The notes under the pieces: generated by a model
The model's input: only the letters and a program-made list of their open reading frames with translations
Databases searched by the model: none
Told to the model about the DNA's origin: nothing
Origin: Clavaria fumosa
Taxonomy: Eukaryota > Basidiomycota > Agaricomycetes > Agaricales > Clavariaceae
Reading direction: 5' to 3'
Assembly (NCBI GenBank): GCA_951802425.1
Contig: OX637799.1
Location: 1,984,001 to 2,048,000 of the forward strand
Length of the DNA: 64,000 bases
Position numbers and translations under genes: made by a program
Shown here: one piece after another, positions 33,631 through 43,709 of the stretch
How the letters are laid out: each line of letters starts with the position of its first letter
How positions within the stretch are numbered: the first letter of the stretch is position 1

Positions 33631-33821
33631 CCGCATCGGCATGGTAAAATTTCACTGGTGACTTCGAGGAAAAAATTCGCCCCGCCCCATCTCATTCTTA
33701 TGAAGCATCGTCGCCTTCAAGACGGGTCCCCACCATCACGGCAGACATTGTTGTGAGGAAGCACACTTTGGGCTACGAAGTGTTGGTGCCCGCATGTCGA
33801 GCGTAGCCCCCGTGACGAGTC

Positions 33822-34321
33822 TCAGTCTACTCGGGTTCGTTGGTTGCAGAAGACATGGTGAGCAGAATTGTTGTGATGGGTACTAACGACTGTACATCGC
33901 CATTTTCTCACGAAAGTGTACAATCTTTTCAAACAGATTTGTTGCAAATTCGAAGATTTCTTCAATGCGAGGACATCTGGATGAAAGAAGAAGAAATCAG
34001 GAAAAAAAGGGTGTGATTTTTTTTTGTTTTTTGAACCTTGACCACTCTCGCGACTAGTTTGCCGCAGTATCGTTCCTCTTCCTGTTCCTCCTGTTCCTTC
34101 CCCTGTTGTATTACCCTGGGTTCCTCCCCCTGTTGTATCACTCTGGGGTTCTTCTGCTGGTTGACCACCTGTGGTACTCGTTTGTCCCCCTAGTGTAGCT
34201 TCCGTGTACTAAAAATGTATCAGCTTGTGTAATGAAGCGTTGTTACAGAGGCATGCGCCCAGCCCGGATTCTCAACCTGACCGTAGTTACGGCAGTCATC
34301 GTAGTTTTTCCCGCCAGTCAT
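33822..34321 (-). CDS. Small two-exon low-complexity protein, family H (copy H1)
   Basis: Exon 1 (34277-34321) encodes 15 residues, MTGGKNYDDCRNYGQ. A 68-bp intron (34209-34276) ends CATTTTTAG; exon 2 runs 33822-34208. The protein is 143 aa: Gly/Thr/Gln-rich (STTGGQPAEEPQSDTTGG) then a basic and hydrophobic tail. The tail is present because the poly-A run near 34017-34031 has a length that keeps the frame open; copy H4 stops at that point. Exon 1 is exactly 45 nt in all four H copies. TATA-like TAGTATATATAGAGAG lies upstream on the minus strand. Function unknown. Confidence 0.5.
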
Positions 34322-35099
34322 GTTATCTTCGTCGTTGATTTAGTTGTGGTCTCTTGTGTCTCTGAGTTGTCTCTCTATATATACTAATACAGTAAACGAA
34401 TTTCCATTTGCATCGGACTTGATTGCTCCGTCAAGTCCGATAACCATTTGTCCACAGGTCTCTGAGTCTTTTCCATGCCATACACTCCGAGCATCACTTC
34501 GTTCGCGCGCTGGCCATGAATACACTCATGAACACATGTCAGGACAGCAGCGAAAATATCTGTTGTGGCTCCACCTGCCCACACGTCCAATGCCGTCTAC
34601 TGGGTGTGAACCCACTCTGCATTATGTGGCTATTCAGCCGTTCCGCGACTCGACGATGACGGAGTTTTGCCAGCATTTCGAATTTGTTAAATTTACACAG
34701 TAAGTGATTATTCCGTTCCTGTGCTCAACCTCGCGCAACTAGTAAACAAGGCCGACTCGGAGGCGGGACGGGACGCTGGTAAAAGTTGTAAAAGTTCGGA
34801 GTTCACATCGCGGCGTGGCAGTGCAGTTTGTCCCTCGTTCTGTTGGTTAACAGTACGCATGACTCCTTGCTTACCTTTACAGCACCTTCGGCGGCCATTC
34901 AGCTGTCCTGCGGTGCAACGTCGGGTGCAGCGACTCGGACAGGGTGTTATCTGCATGTGGCAATTGCCACAGCAGCTGTGGGAAGGGACTATTCTGTTCC
35001 TATAATCGACCTCCATAGGCAACTCATGACAAGGCCGAGGTGGGACAGGATGCCGGCGAAACTTGTGAAGTTCGGAGTGGCATGGCGGCGCGGTCTGTC

Positions 35100-35215
35100 C
35101 CTCATTCCAGCAGTACGCATGAGAAGGCGCATTCTGGGGAAGGTGAGGCAAAGCGGCGGGAGCGAGAACGGAGGAATTGGACACGGACATGTTGAAAATG
35201 AGAGGCACTCACGAC
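35100..35215 (+). pseudogene. PUL-gene fragment
   Basis: Short copy of the sequence around ILGKVRQSGGSENGG, equivalent to the linker after VAAYLQ in the larger PUL copies. It is followed by ACACGGACATGTTGAAAATG, which also ends the copy at 39815-39960. Confidence 0.45.
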
Positions 35216-36190
35216 CGCAGTAACCATTTCCATCGGACCTGCAAATTCTCGTCCGATTGCTCCGTCAGTCGAGGCGAGTCCAGTGACCCCTCTTCTCCGT
35301 GTCCAACAGCAGCGGAATAATGCTGTGGCGGCCGGGCGCCGTAAATGAGTCTTGGCTTGACATTGGTGTGGTGACTCCATCGTTTCGGAGTCGTTCCTTT
35401 CGTGCCTCCTATCTTGTGGTCTGTCGCATCAACGTTAGTAGCCCGCTTCACTTATAATAATCACACGCATGCTGCACCATCCATGGGAATGGCAACCCCG
35501 CTTTGCAAGCTAGAATCGGCCTCGATGGGAGCAGTCCGTCTTGTTTTCTGTTCGCTCTCGTATAAACGACGGCCTCTTGCGCAGTGGTCACTCGCAGAGA
35601 CGATAGTTCAGCGTCGGACAATGCCCTCCTCGAGCATCACTTCGTCGCCGTGCTGAGCACACCCCATGAGGCAGCATTCTCAACACAGGAGCGAAAATGT
35701 TTGTTGGCGGCAGCCTAGCGAAGCGAAAAAGAGGTGGCTCGTCCAGTGTGAATACAGCGCGGGGGCAGACAACAAGCAGAGCAGGAAACAAGCAGGACAG
35801 AAACAAGCCTCTTTCCACGGATGGCAGTCCGACACATATGCACATACATTTGGGAGACAGCAAGCGAGCGGAAAGCGTGAATGCAAGCATCATCGTCGCA
35901 CGACAGAAGCAAGGCAAAGGTGACGCCATTTGTAGTCGAGCTCCTCGTGTTCGGTGCCCGTTCGCCAACCCAGCGCCCAGCTGTGGTCGGATGAGCAGTG
36001 GTCGCTCTGTCCCTTGCCCACTTTCCAGTCAGCTGGAGGTCTTGCGTGACGAGCCGGACGTCGCGGGTCTGCGGTGAATGGGCGTTCGCAAGATATTGTC
36101 GCGACTGACATTGGCGGGTCCGAGTCCGCCTTACCGCGCCAGTGTTACAGCTTCAAAATCACCTAGAACACATACAGTCAAGAAAATCTC

Positions 36191-36608
36191 TCAAGAGCTG
36201 GAACAGCACCAAGATCGACATTCAAGTTTAAATGCAAGTGGGTTCATTGGTAGCATCATTGGTTCTTTTGTTTTCGAACCTTTAACCACGAGTTTTCCTG
36301 TTTTATCAACCTGTGCCTCTCCTGTTTGACCGTCTGCTTTGTCTGCTTCGTCTGACTTTGTTTCGTCTGACTCTGTGTCTGGTTGTCCGTCTCCGTCTGG
36401 TATCCCCGGCTCTGTTTGAGTTGCTTCTGTTTGTCCCTCCACTGCTAACATTGCTTCTTGTATTTCTAGTAGGTAGCAGTCTTCATCGTCGATGTATGGG
36501 TCTAGCCTTGCGTCAGGCTAGAAATGTATCAGCTTGTGTAGTGAAGCGCTGTTATAGACCCACATCTCTGTAGTTACGGCAGCCAGGGTAGTAGTTCCCG
36601 CCAGTCAT
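36191..36608 (-). CDS. Small two-exon acidic protein, family H (copy H2)
   Basis: Exon 1 (36564-36608) encodes MTGGNYYPGCRNYRD. A 46-bp intron (36518-36563) with CATTTCTAG acceptor follows; exon 2 is 36191-36517. The 123-aa product is acidic and repetitive (LDPYIDDEDCYLLEIQEAM, then PDGDGQPDTESDETKSDEAD), followed by VDKTGKLVVKGSKTKEPMML. Start, intron phase and promoter match H1, H3 and H4, whereas exon 2 is different sequence of similar composition. No known domain. Confidence 0.52.
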
Positions 36609-37184
36609 ATTATCTTCGCTGTTAATTTAGTGCGGTCTCTTGTGCCTCTGAGTTGACTCTCTATATACTAATACAGTAAACGAATTTCCACTTGCATGGA
36701 AGCAACTATTCGTCACAGCGTCTCCGAGTCTTTTCCGTGCCATACAATTTCGTCCGAGTATCACTTCGTTCGCGCGCTGGCCCATGAGCACACCCGTCAG
36801 GACAGGAGCGAAAGCACCTGTTGTGGATCCATGTCCGAGTTGTTTGTCAAAGGAAGAAAGTGCATGAGGATCCATGGCATATTCTTCTACATTCCCAGTT
36901 TGTCCCTCGTTCTGTTGGCTATCAGTACGCATGACTCCTTGCTTTTACCTTCGGCGGCCATTCAGCTGTCCTGCGGTGCAATGTCGGGTGCAGCGACTCG
37001 GACGGGGTGTTGTCGGCGCGTTTCAAGTACCACAGCAGCTGAAGGGATTATTCTGCTGTGATCGACCTCACAGAAGGCCGAGGTGGGACGGGACATCGGT
37101 AAAAACTTGTAAAATTCGGAGTTCTCATTATGGCACGGCGGCGCGGTTTGTCCCTCGTTCCAACAATTCACATGACTTGCATTC

Positions 37185-37330
37185 ACCATGCGTTCAGAGA
37201 AGGCGAGGCGAGACGGCGAGGGCGGTGGACTGCTATGAACGGAGGAGTAAGACACAGACGCAGACTGGGAGGTGGTGATGGTGAGTGTCGTGTTGGAAGC
37301 GATTTCGAGAGGGGAGGAGAATGTACGAGG
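37185..37330 (+). pseudogene. PUL-gene fragment
   Basis: Contains the AGAAGGCGAGGCGAGACGG segment and GGTGATGGTGAGTGTCGTGT...GATTTCGAGAG, i.e. the acidic linker and the helix V-S-VLEAISREEEN of the PUL domain with frameshifts. Near-identical to 55430-55580. Confidence 0.5.
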
Positions 37331-38040
37331 TCTCCGAGTTTTTTTTTCATGATATACTTCACCGTGAATGAGATTGGTACAAGCCCCCCCCCGAGCATCA
37401 TGTCCGGCAGCGAGACGAAAGGATTTCTTAAACACTGGAATGGTATTGCGTGAGTACAGTGCAGTAGTAACGTCGCATATGCGCAGGGGGAGGGTCGGCA
37501 CAACGAGCGAGCAGAAAGCAGTCAATGCAAGACTCACTATCTCAGGACACCGGACGCAGGAGATGCGTCGGTCAAGAGAAACTAAAACCCACGCCATTCC
37601 TGATCCAGCTCCTCGTGTTCGGCGCCGTTCGCCATGTATAGTCGATCTATGCGAGCAGCTGGTGTTGGGGAAGCACAGCATGGGCCAACGCCGGCACTAC
37701 CTTGTTTAGCGTTAATTGGTAGGATGAGCGGGGGTGGGCTGTGCATGTGGCGAGGCCGTTCTAGATCGCACAAGCGCTCCGAGCGCTCCGAGTCCGGGCT
37801 GTGTATGTGGTGCATGTCGTGGTTCTACCTGTGTAAACACAAAGGCGCCGACTCGGCGATTTGGTTGTGGCCATTGATACTTCCGCTGGAGGAGAGTCAT
37901 GGGACTTGACCGACAGAGCATTTGGACGAGAATTACCGAGTTGATTCCGAAGTCTTAGTATATAGAGAGCTCTAGAGACAGCCCAAAGGCCACAATTTGA
38001 AGAGACCGCGACCGCAACTAAAAGCAATAGGACAGATAGA

Positions 38041-38590
38041 ATGGACGAACCATAATACTGATCCATTTTTGGGTTGCCCAACTAGACCACTGATCTCGAG
38101 CGGCGGCGGGGGCAGCAGCTCCGGCGATGGACGTGCTAGTGGATACGCTGCTTCACGAGGACGCGTCTATGCGCACGGCGGCGACGGGGCTTGCATCTCA
38201 ACGTTGCAGCATGCCTACAGAAGGCGCGTTTGGAGAACACAAGGCGAGACGGCGGGAGCGATGAACTACCGGGAACGGAGGAGTTGGGCACGGATGCAGA
38301 CTGGGAGATGGAGATGGCGGACGCTGTGTTGGAAGCAATTTCGAGAGAGGAGGAGAACGTGGGATGTTAGTGAGTATCGTTATGTCACGCTGATGGAGTT
38401 TCCCAATGCGTTCCTCCCGCTTGTACTACCCCAGTGCATCGTTTGACGGCGTCTCTGGCATTGCTAGTGCGACTTTCGCTGTTTTACGATAGCCAGATAT
38501 CTTCACTGTTGAAGGTTCTCCGAGCTCGGGCAACCATCCTGTGAGCAAGAAGGACCTTTGGTAGAGGTCGCAGACAAGCCATGTAATTGA
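38041..38590 (+). pseudogene. Broken family-G gene (G2) fused to a PUL fragment
   Basis: Promoter (from ~37956), ATG at 38041 and part of the G-family intron are present, but the frame stops after MDEP and the intron is cut at ~38095. There it joins directly to PUL sequence (GATGGACGTGCTAGTGGATA ... VDTLLHEDASMRTAATGLA-like, then SPFYDSQISSLLKVL-like to ~38590). Shows how the mosaic forms by joining unrelated pieces. Confidence 0.55.
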
Positions 38591-38946
38591 TTCACATCGG
38601 CATTGTAAAATTTCACTGGTGACTTCGAGGGAAAAAAAATCGCCCCATCCCATCTCATTCTTATGAAGCATCGTCGCCTTCAATGACGTGTACCAGACGA
38701 GTCCCCATCATCACGGCAGACATTGTTGTAAGGAAGCACACTCTAAGCTACGATGTGTTGGTGCCCACATCTCGAGCGTCGCCCCCGCGACTACTTGGGT
38801 GCATTGGTAGCAGAATACATGGTGCACACATTGCACAAAAGTGTACAAATTTGACGATTTCACTTTTTCTTCAATAGGAAGGACACATCTGAATGAAAAG
38901 AGCAAGAAATTAGATTGTGATAAATTGTGATGTCGTTTTCGAACCT

Positions 38947-39363
38947 TTAATTACCACGAGTATTTCCTGTATCATCAACCCGTTCCTCTTCTTCAGTATC
39001 ACTATCATCCTGTTCCTCTTCCATTTCCATTGCTTCTTCTGGTTGCATTGCTACTGGTTGCATTGCTACTGGTTGTCCGTTTGCCTCTGTGTCTGGTTGT
39101 TGGTCTCCGTCTGCCTCTGTGTCTGGTTGTTGGTCTCCGTCTGGCTCTGTTCGAGTTGCTTCTGTTTGTCCCCCTGTTTGTCCCCACCTTTGTCCCTCTC
39201 TTGCTGCTAACAGCTCTAACCTCTTAACTGATCCTTTGTCGATGGGTAGTTCTTCCCTTTGGTCAGGCTAGAAATGTATCAGCTTGTGTAGTGAAGTGAA
39301 GTGCTGTTATAGACCCACATTTCTGTAGTTACGGCAGTCATAGTAGTAGTTCCCGCCAGTCAT
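38947..39363 (-). CDS. Small two-exon acidic protein, family H (copy H3)
   Basis: Exon 1 (39319-39363) encodes MTGGNYYYDCRNYRN. A 51-bp intron (39268-39318) shares its acceptor with H2; exon 2 is 38947-39267. The 121-aa product contains internal repeats (DGDQQPDTEA twice, QPVAM twice) and an acidic tail EEEQDDSDTEEEERVDD. The frame is fully open, and the same start and intron phase occur in all H copies. Function unknown. Confidence 0.52.
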
Positions 39364-39814
39364 ATTATCTTCGCAATTGGTCTCTTGTGCCTCTGAGTTG
39401 TCTCTCTCTATATACTAATACAATAAACGAATTTCCACTGCATCGAAGCAACTATTCGTCACAGCGTCTCCGAATCCTTTCCGTAAAACAGTGCGGATTG
39501 TCCCCTGTTTCTTTCAACAACAATATACACGACTCCTTGATTGCCTTCACAGCGCCTTCGATGGCCGTTCAGCTGTCTCGAGGTGCAACAGCGACTCGGA
39601 CGGTGTTGCCGGCGTGTTTTAATTGCCACAGCAGCTGTGGCAAAGGATTATTCTGTCCCTGTGGTCGTTCTCCTTAAGCAACTAATGACAAGGCCGAGGC
39701 GGGTCGGGACGCCGGCAAAACTTTTCAATCACATTTTGTCCCCTCGTTTCAACAGTGCGCATGACCCTTGATTGCCTACACAGCACTCCTTCAGAGGTCA
39801 TTCAGCTGTTCCGC

Positions 39815-39960
39815 GTCTGTGCGCATGGCGGCGGCAAGGTTCGTTCGCATTCAACGTCGTGGCATACCTACGTACCTACAGAAGGCGCGTTTTGGAGAAG
39901 GTGAGGCAAAGCAGCGGGAGCGAGAACGGAGGAGTTGGACACAGACATGTTGAAAATGAG
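39815..39960 (+). pseudogene. PUL-gene fragment
   Basis: VRMAAARF-(A)FNVVAYLR and LEKVRQSGGSENGGVGH-like segments in shifted frames, near-identical to the pieces at 30880 and 35100. Confidence 0.45.
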
Positions 39961-40489
39961 AGGCACTCACGACCGCAGTAACCATTTCCATCGGAGCTCC
40001 AAATTCTCGTCCGATTGCTTCGTCGGTCGAGGCGAGTCTAGTGACTCCTCTTCTCCGTGTCCAACAGCAGCGGAATACCGCTGTGGCGGTGGGGCGCCGT
40101 AAATGAAATATTGGCTGGTGTGGTGATTCCATCGTTTCAGACATCGTTTCAGAGTCGTTCCTTTCGTGCCTTCTATCTTGTGGTCTGTCGCATCAACGTT
40201 AGTAGCCCGCTTCACTTAATCACACGCATGCTGCACCATCCATGGGAATGGCAACCCTGCTTTGCAGGTTAGAATTATTGTGCGGTAGAAAATGTCCCAG
40301 AGTGTTTTCGACTGGTTCTTAGAATCGGCCTCGATGAGAGCAGTCCGTCTTGTTTTCTGTTTGCTCTCGTATAAACGACGGCCTCTTGCGCAGTGGGTAT
40401 TCGCACAGACGATAGTTCAGTGTCAGACAACGCCCTCCTCAAGCATCACTTCGTCGCCGTGCTGAGCCGCGTCTCTGTCAGAAGGCGTT

Positions 40490-41091
40490 GAGATACATAA
40501 GGCGTTATCGCTATCGTGGTCTGAGCCGTTCCCACTCGTCGATTTGTGGAGAGTCTAAATCGCGCGGTCGATACCTGGTGCGTGTCGCACCCTGCGGCCG
40601 GCAACGGCTGCGAGGCGGTTCCTGATCCCATCTCTGGATTCTTGGTGAAGGCCTTGAGCGGCGGCGGCAGCTGCAGCTCCCGCGCTGCGACGCCGAGAAA
40701 CTACATGCTGCTGTTGCTACGTCTGCCCTCGAATGGGTTTTATCGCGCGCCGTTAGCAGGGCGGCCATCCCTCATGCAGGATCATCTGGCAGCGATGCAG
40801 ACGGCAAAGACGCTGGGGACACCTCACGACAAACGTGCTGGCGCAGACGCTGCTTCAGAGGACGCGTCTGTGCGCGCGGCGGCGGCGGGGGCTTGCATCT
40901 CAACGTTGCAGCGTACCTACAGAAGGAGAACGCGAAGCGAGGCGGCGGGAGTAGTGGACTGCCGGGGAACAGAGGAGTTGGACACGGACCCAGACTTGGA
41001 GGTGGAAATGGCGAGTGCCGTGTTGGAGGCGATTTCGAGAGAGGAGGAGAACGTGGGATGTTGGTGAGTGTCGTGGCTGTTTCCATTATGT
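40490..41091 (+). pseudogene. PUL-gene fragment, 5' part (continues at 48397 after the Plavaka element)
   Basis: Close copy of 32790-33390 (GFLVKALSGGGS, MLLLLRLPSNGFYRAPLAG, DASVRAAAAG, VEMASAVLEAISREEENVGCW). The Plavaka element is inserted in the intron-like stretch after this helix. The sequence resumes at 48397 with TGTCACGCTGATGG, as at 33402. Confidence 0.65.
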
Positions 41092-41757
41092 TACATCAGC
41101 GAAAGAGCCAATTTCTTAACAGTCAGTAACATACAATGTAAGGTCCACCTTGGCCACCAGGGTGACCTGATTAATGGCAGACCTTACCTGTCTATAATTG
41201 TGCTCGTTACTAGACATGACATGGTAAGGTGCAGACCAGAATTGTTAATCCCACCAGGATGGCTGAATATGGCTGGAGCTCCCAGGAAGGTGGAGTAGTC
41301 AATGACAGACAGATTGGGTAAGGTTGTAATGTCCAACAGGATGGTGATATTAGCACAGGCTACCCAGGTTGATACAGTTGGTAAGGATGGCCATGCAATC
41401 CCCGTGCTCGTAACCATACCTTGACCGCAATCTCTATCTACCTTTGCAATGTCATGTCAGGTCAGGCCAAGATGATTTAATATTAGCAGAAACAAGTATA
41501 ATACAATTGCTTGTACAAGGAACATCTATTAGAAAGCGGCACACATAGACAGCAAAGGGAAAGCGAGGAACATCTAGAAAGCGAGATGCAAAGACAGCAA
41601 AGGGAAAGTGAGGAACATCTAGAAAGCGAGATGCAAAGACAGCAAAGGGAAAGCTAGGATATGGGGAAGCAGACATAATCATTGTGGCGATGGGGATGAA
41701 TGTCCTAGAGAATGATTACCATAGTAGCGAGGACTGTTGGGAGAAGCTTACGCTGCA

Positions 41758-43472
41758 TCAAGACCGTTTCAGCTTCTTTTTCAGCTTCTCTCTGTTGCGA
41801 CCCGAGGCAAGTGGTACACATGGAGAGCCATCAGGAATAGTGTCCGATGTTGATGCCTCAGGAGGATGCGTTCTATCTTCTGCAGATTCGGTAGGCGGCG
41901 GTGGCTGGTTGGCAGGCGGGCGGGCGGGAGTGACATCAGACCCTGGTGTCGCAGTCACACTTCCATTTGCTAAGCGACGTGCACGGCGTTGTGCCATGAC
42001 AGTTGCGAGATCGGATGTGGTGGCCATGCCTCTCGCCACAGGCTGTCCATTGTGGGGTCTTGCCGGCAGATAGACCTGCCTAAAGATCTCATATCAGCTC
42101 AACGAGGGATGATATAGACGTAAAAGCGCACCTGTCCCACCATGCAAGTGTCTCTTTGCACCATGGTTCATCGGGGTCCGTCTCGAATAGGTCCACAATG
42201 ACATCAAAAAACTCCTGTAAACTAAAAAGTCCATCGTCGCATCTCCAATCATCCTGGGCACAAAGAACCCAACGAGCCTACGAGGGATGGTTCTTAATAG
42301 AGAGAGTAGACAGCTATGTGATGACTTACATGAACAGCTGCGTATGCGATTGTCCTTGGTGTGACACGCTCCAGTTTGTTTATGCCAGCTTGGCCTTTTT
42401 TTGTGCGGGAGCGAAGTGGCTCCGTTTGTGACGCTGATGTTGGTCCTGTGAATATATGCTTCCAAACCTACAAAATATCGAACACATCCACATCATTACA
42501 TGTATATGAGGCAAAGATTACTCACTCTAACAAGGAGATGACCCCGACAAAGGCCTTTATCTATTTCCTTCAAATCAACGGTGCCACCTTCATAAAGAAA
42601 CGTTGGCAAGTCCTGTGCTGTCACCGCAAGTTCACCGGTGTCCAGCTGGGCAAGAATACTAAAAGAGAATGTTAATATCTGAACCGGATTATTGAGAACA
42701 CTCACCCCTCTGGGTCCTCATCAAATTCATCAAGGAATTTCACCGGACAAAGGAGGCGTCCAAGAATTATATGCTTGAAACCACGGGTCCCACACTTTGC
42801 GGCTTTCTTTGGAATCGGGGGTTGCAAGGCTTGCAAAGCTTGAGGCATACAATAATCGAGCGCATCATCCCGGAGGCTCCCACAGTCATCAGAACGAGCA
42901 CTACTGAGTTTCTCATTCATCTAGTCTGATGAGTTACTGATGTCTATCAGAAACGGAAACATTCTCACCACTTTGCATAGCTCATCAAGCTCTTCGGGCT
43001 TCTCTCTAAATTGGCTCATGCGTCTCTCCAACGTGGGTATTTTGTCGATTATATGTTTGTATGTTTTGATATTGAACTCGAGTTGTTTGGCAGCGTCACT
43101 GTTGGCATGGTCAGTCCTGAGTACGAAGACCCTCATGACTTACAGATCAATGTGATCTTCTTCATCTGTTTCATACCCGTCTATCTTCATCCCAGAGTGA
43201 AAAACTTCATAGAAGTTTGTAAAGGGGTTTTGACTCCGAGCGATCCATTTTGCTACCTGGACATATGCGTCCAGCTCGGTTGTTCTATGCATCGCATATC
43301 AGAATAGAATTTATAACTGAGACACGCCATACTTTGCTTTCTTCCGTGATCTGTTCTCCAAAGCTGTCGACAGAGTCCGCTTCGCAAGCCGACGGCGAAC
43401 TTGGTCATCCTGGGGTTGAGAGCCTGTTTCAGGACTATCAGGACTCCGAAGATGTTCTGGGCGAGTGCGCAT
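41758..43472 (-). CDS. DUF6698-family protein carried by the Plavaka element
   Basis: Multi-exon minus-strand gene; I place the start at MRTRPEHLRSPDSPE (43472). Exon pieces in order: KRTLSTALENRSRKKAK; ELDAYVQVAKWIARSQNPFTNFY (~43200-43270); EFNIKTYKHIIDKIPTLERR (~43030-43090); SARSDDCGSLRDDALDY and GRLLCPVKFLDEFDEDPEG (~42705-42905); LAVTAQDLPTFLYEGG and CRGHLLVR (~42535-42660); KHIFTGPTS, then KLERVTPRTIAYAA (~42330-42465); FFDVIVDLFETDPDEPWCKETLAWWDR (~42140-42215). The last exon is a low-complexity Pro-rich tail ending KKKLKRS. The order LCP--FLDEFD-D...GHLLVR--KHIFTGP...TP-TIAYAA...FYD---LFE is that of DUF6698, a large agaric family of unknown function. Exact splice sites were not all resolved. 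Confidence 0.75.
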
Positions 43473-43709
43473 CGTGGATGCAGAGCAGTTACAAATGCCA
43501 GTGGTCAGAAGTGAGAAATGAAGTGGCAAGTCTGCGTCGGAGTGAGGCGCGTGGTGCTCGAGGGACCGTATTGAGTCATGTGACACCTTTTCTTGACGTG
43601 TCTCTCCAGCTTCAACAGTTCGCGCTGGACACAACTACATCACACTCATCACCTCTGGGTGCTGGACTCGACCATTGGATCTCTCTTTGGCAACAGATTC
43701 CTCCCTGAA
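43473..43709. promoter_or_regulatory. Short divergent promoter of the Plavaka gene pair
   Basis: Only ~237 bp separate the chosen start codons of the DUF6698 gene and the transposase, so both are probably expressed from one bidirectional promoter. No clear TATA box is visible. Confidence 0.4.

Larger units (their letters stand above)
29929..41093. repeat. Duplicated degenerate mosaic (units B-D), with PUL-gene fragments and small genes
   Basis: Repeat units begin near the sequence AATTTCCATTTGCAT (29941, 34398, 36678, 39429, 49439) and end near ACTAATACAGTAAACG (34382, 36669, 39415, 49425), giving successive units of about 4.4, 2.3, 2.7 and, without the Plavaka insertion, 2.7 kb. Each unit mixes the same parts in varied order: a module with TTCGGCGGCCATTCAGCTGTCC, a module around CATGAGCACAC...GTCAGGACAGGAGCGAAA, PUL-gene fragments, and one small minus-strand gene at its right end. 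The copies are degenerate relative to each other. Confidence 0.7.

Noticed and set aside
29929..41093. Helitron as the agent of PUL fragment capture
   Set aside because: No Rep/helicase gene and no convincing TC...CTRR ends with a 3' hairpin seen; left as an open question.
43250..43708. 152-codon plus-strand frame before the Plavaka transposase
   Set aside because: Antisense to the first DUF6698 exons; the transposase start at 43710 has the zinc finger directly after it.
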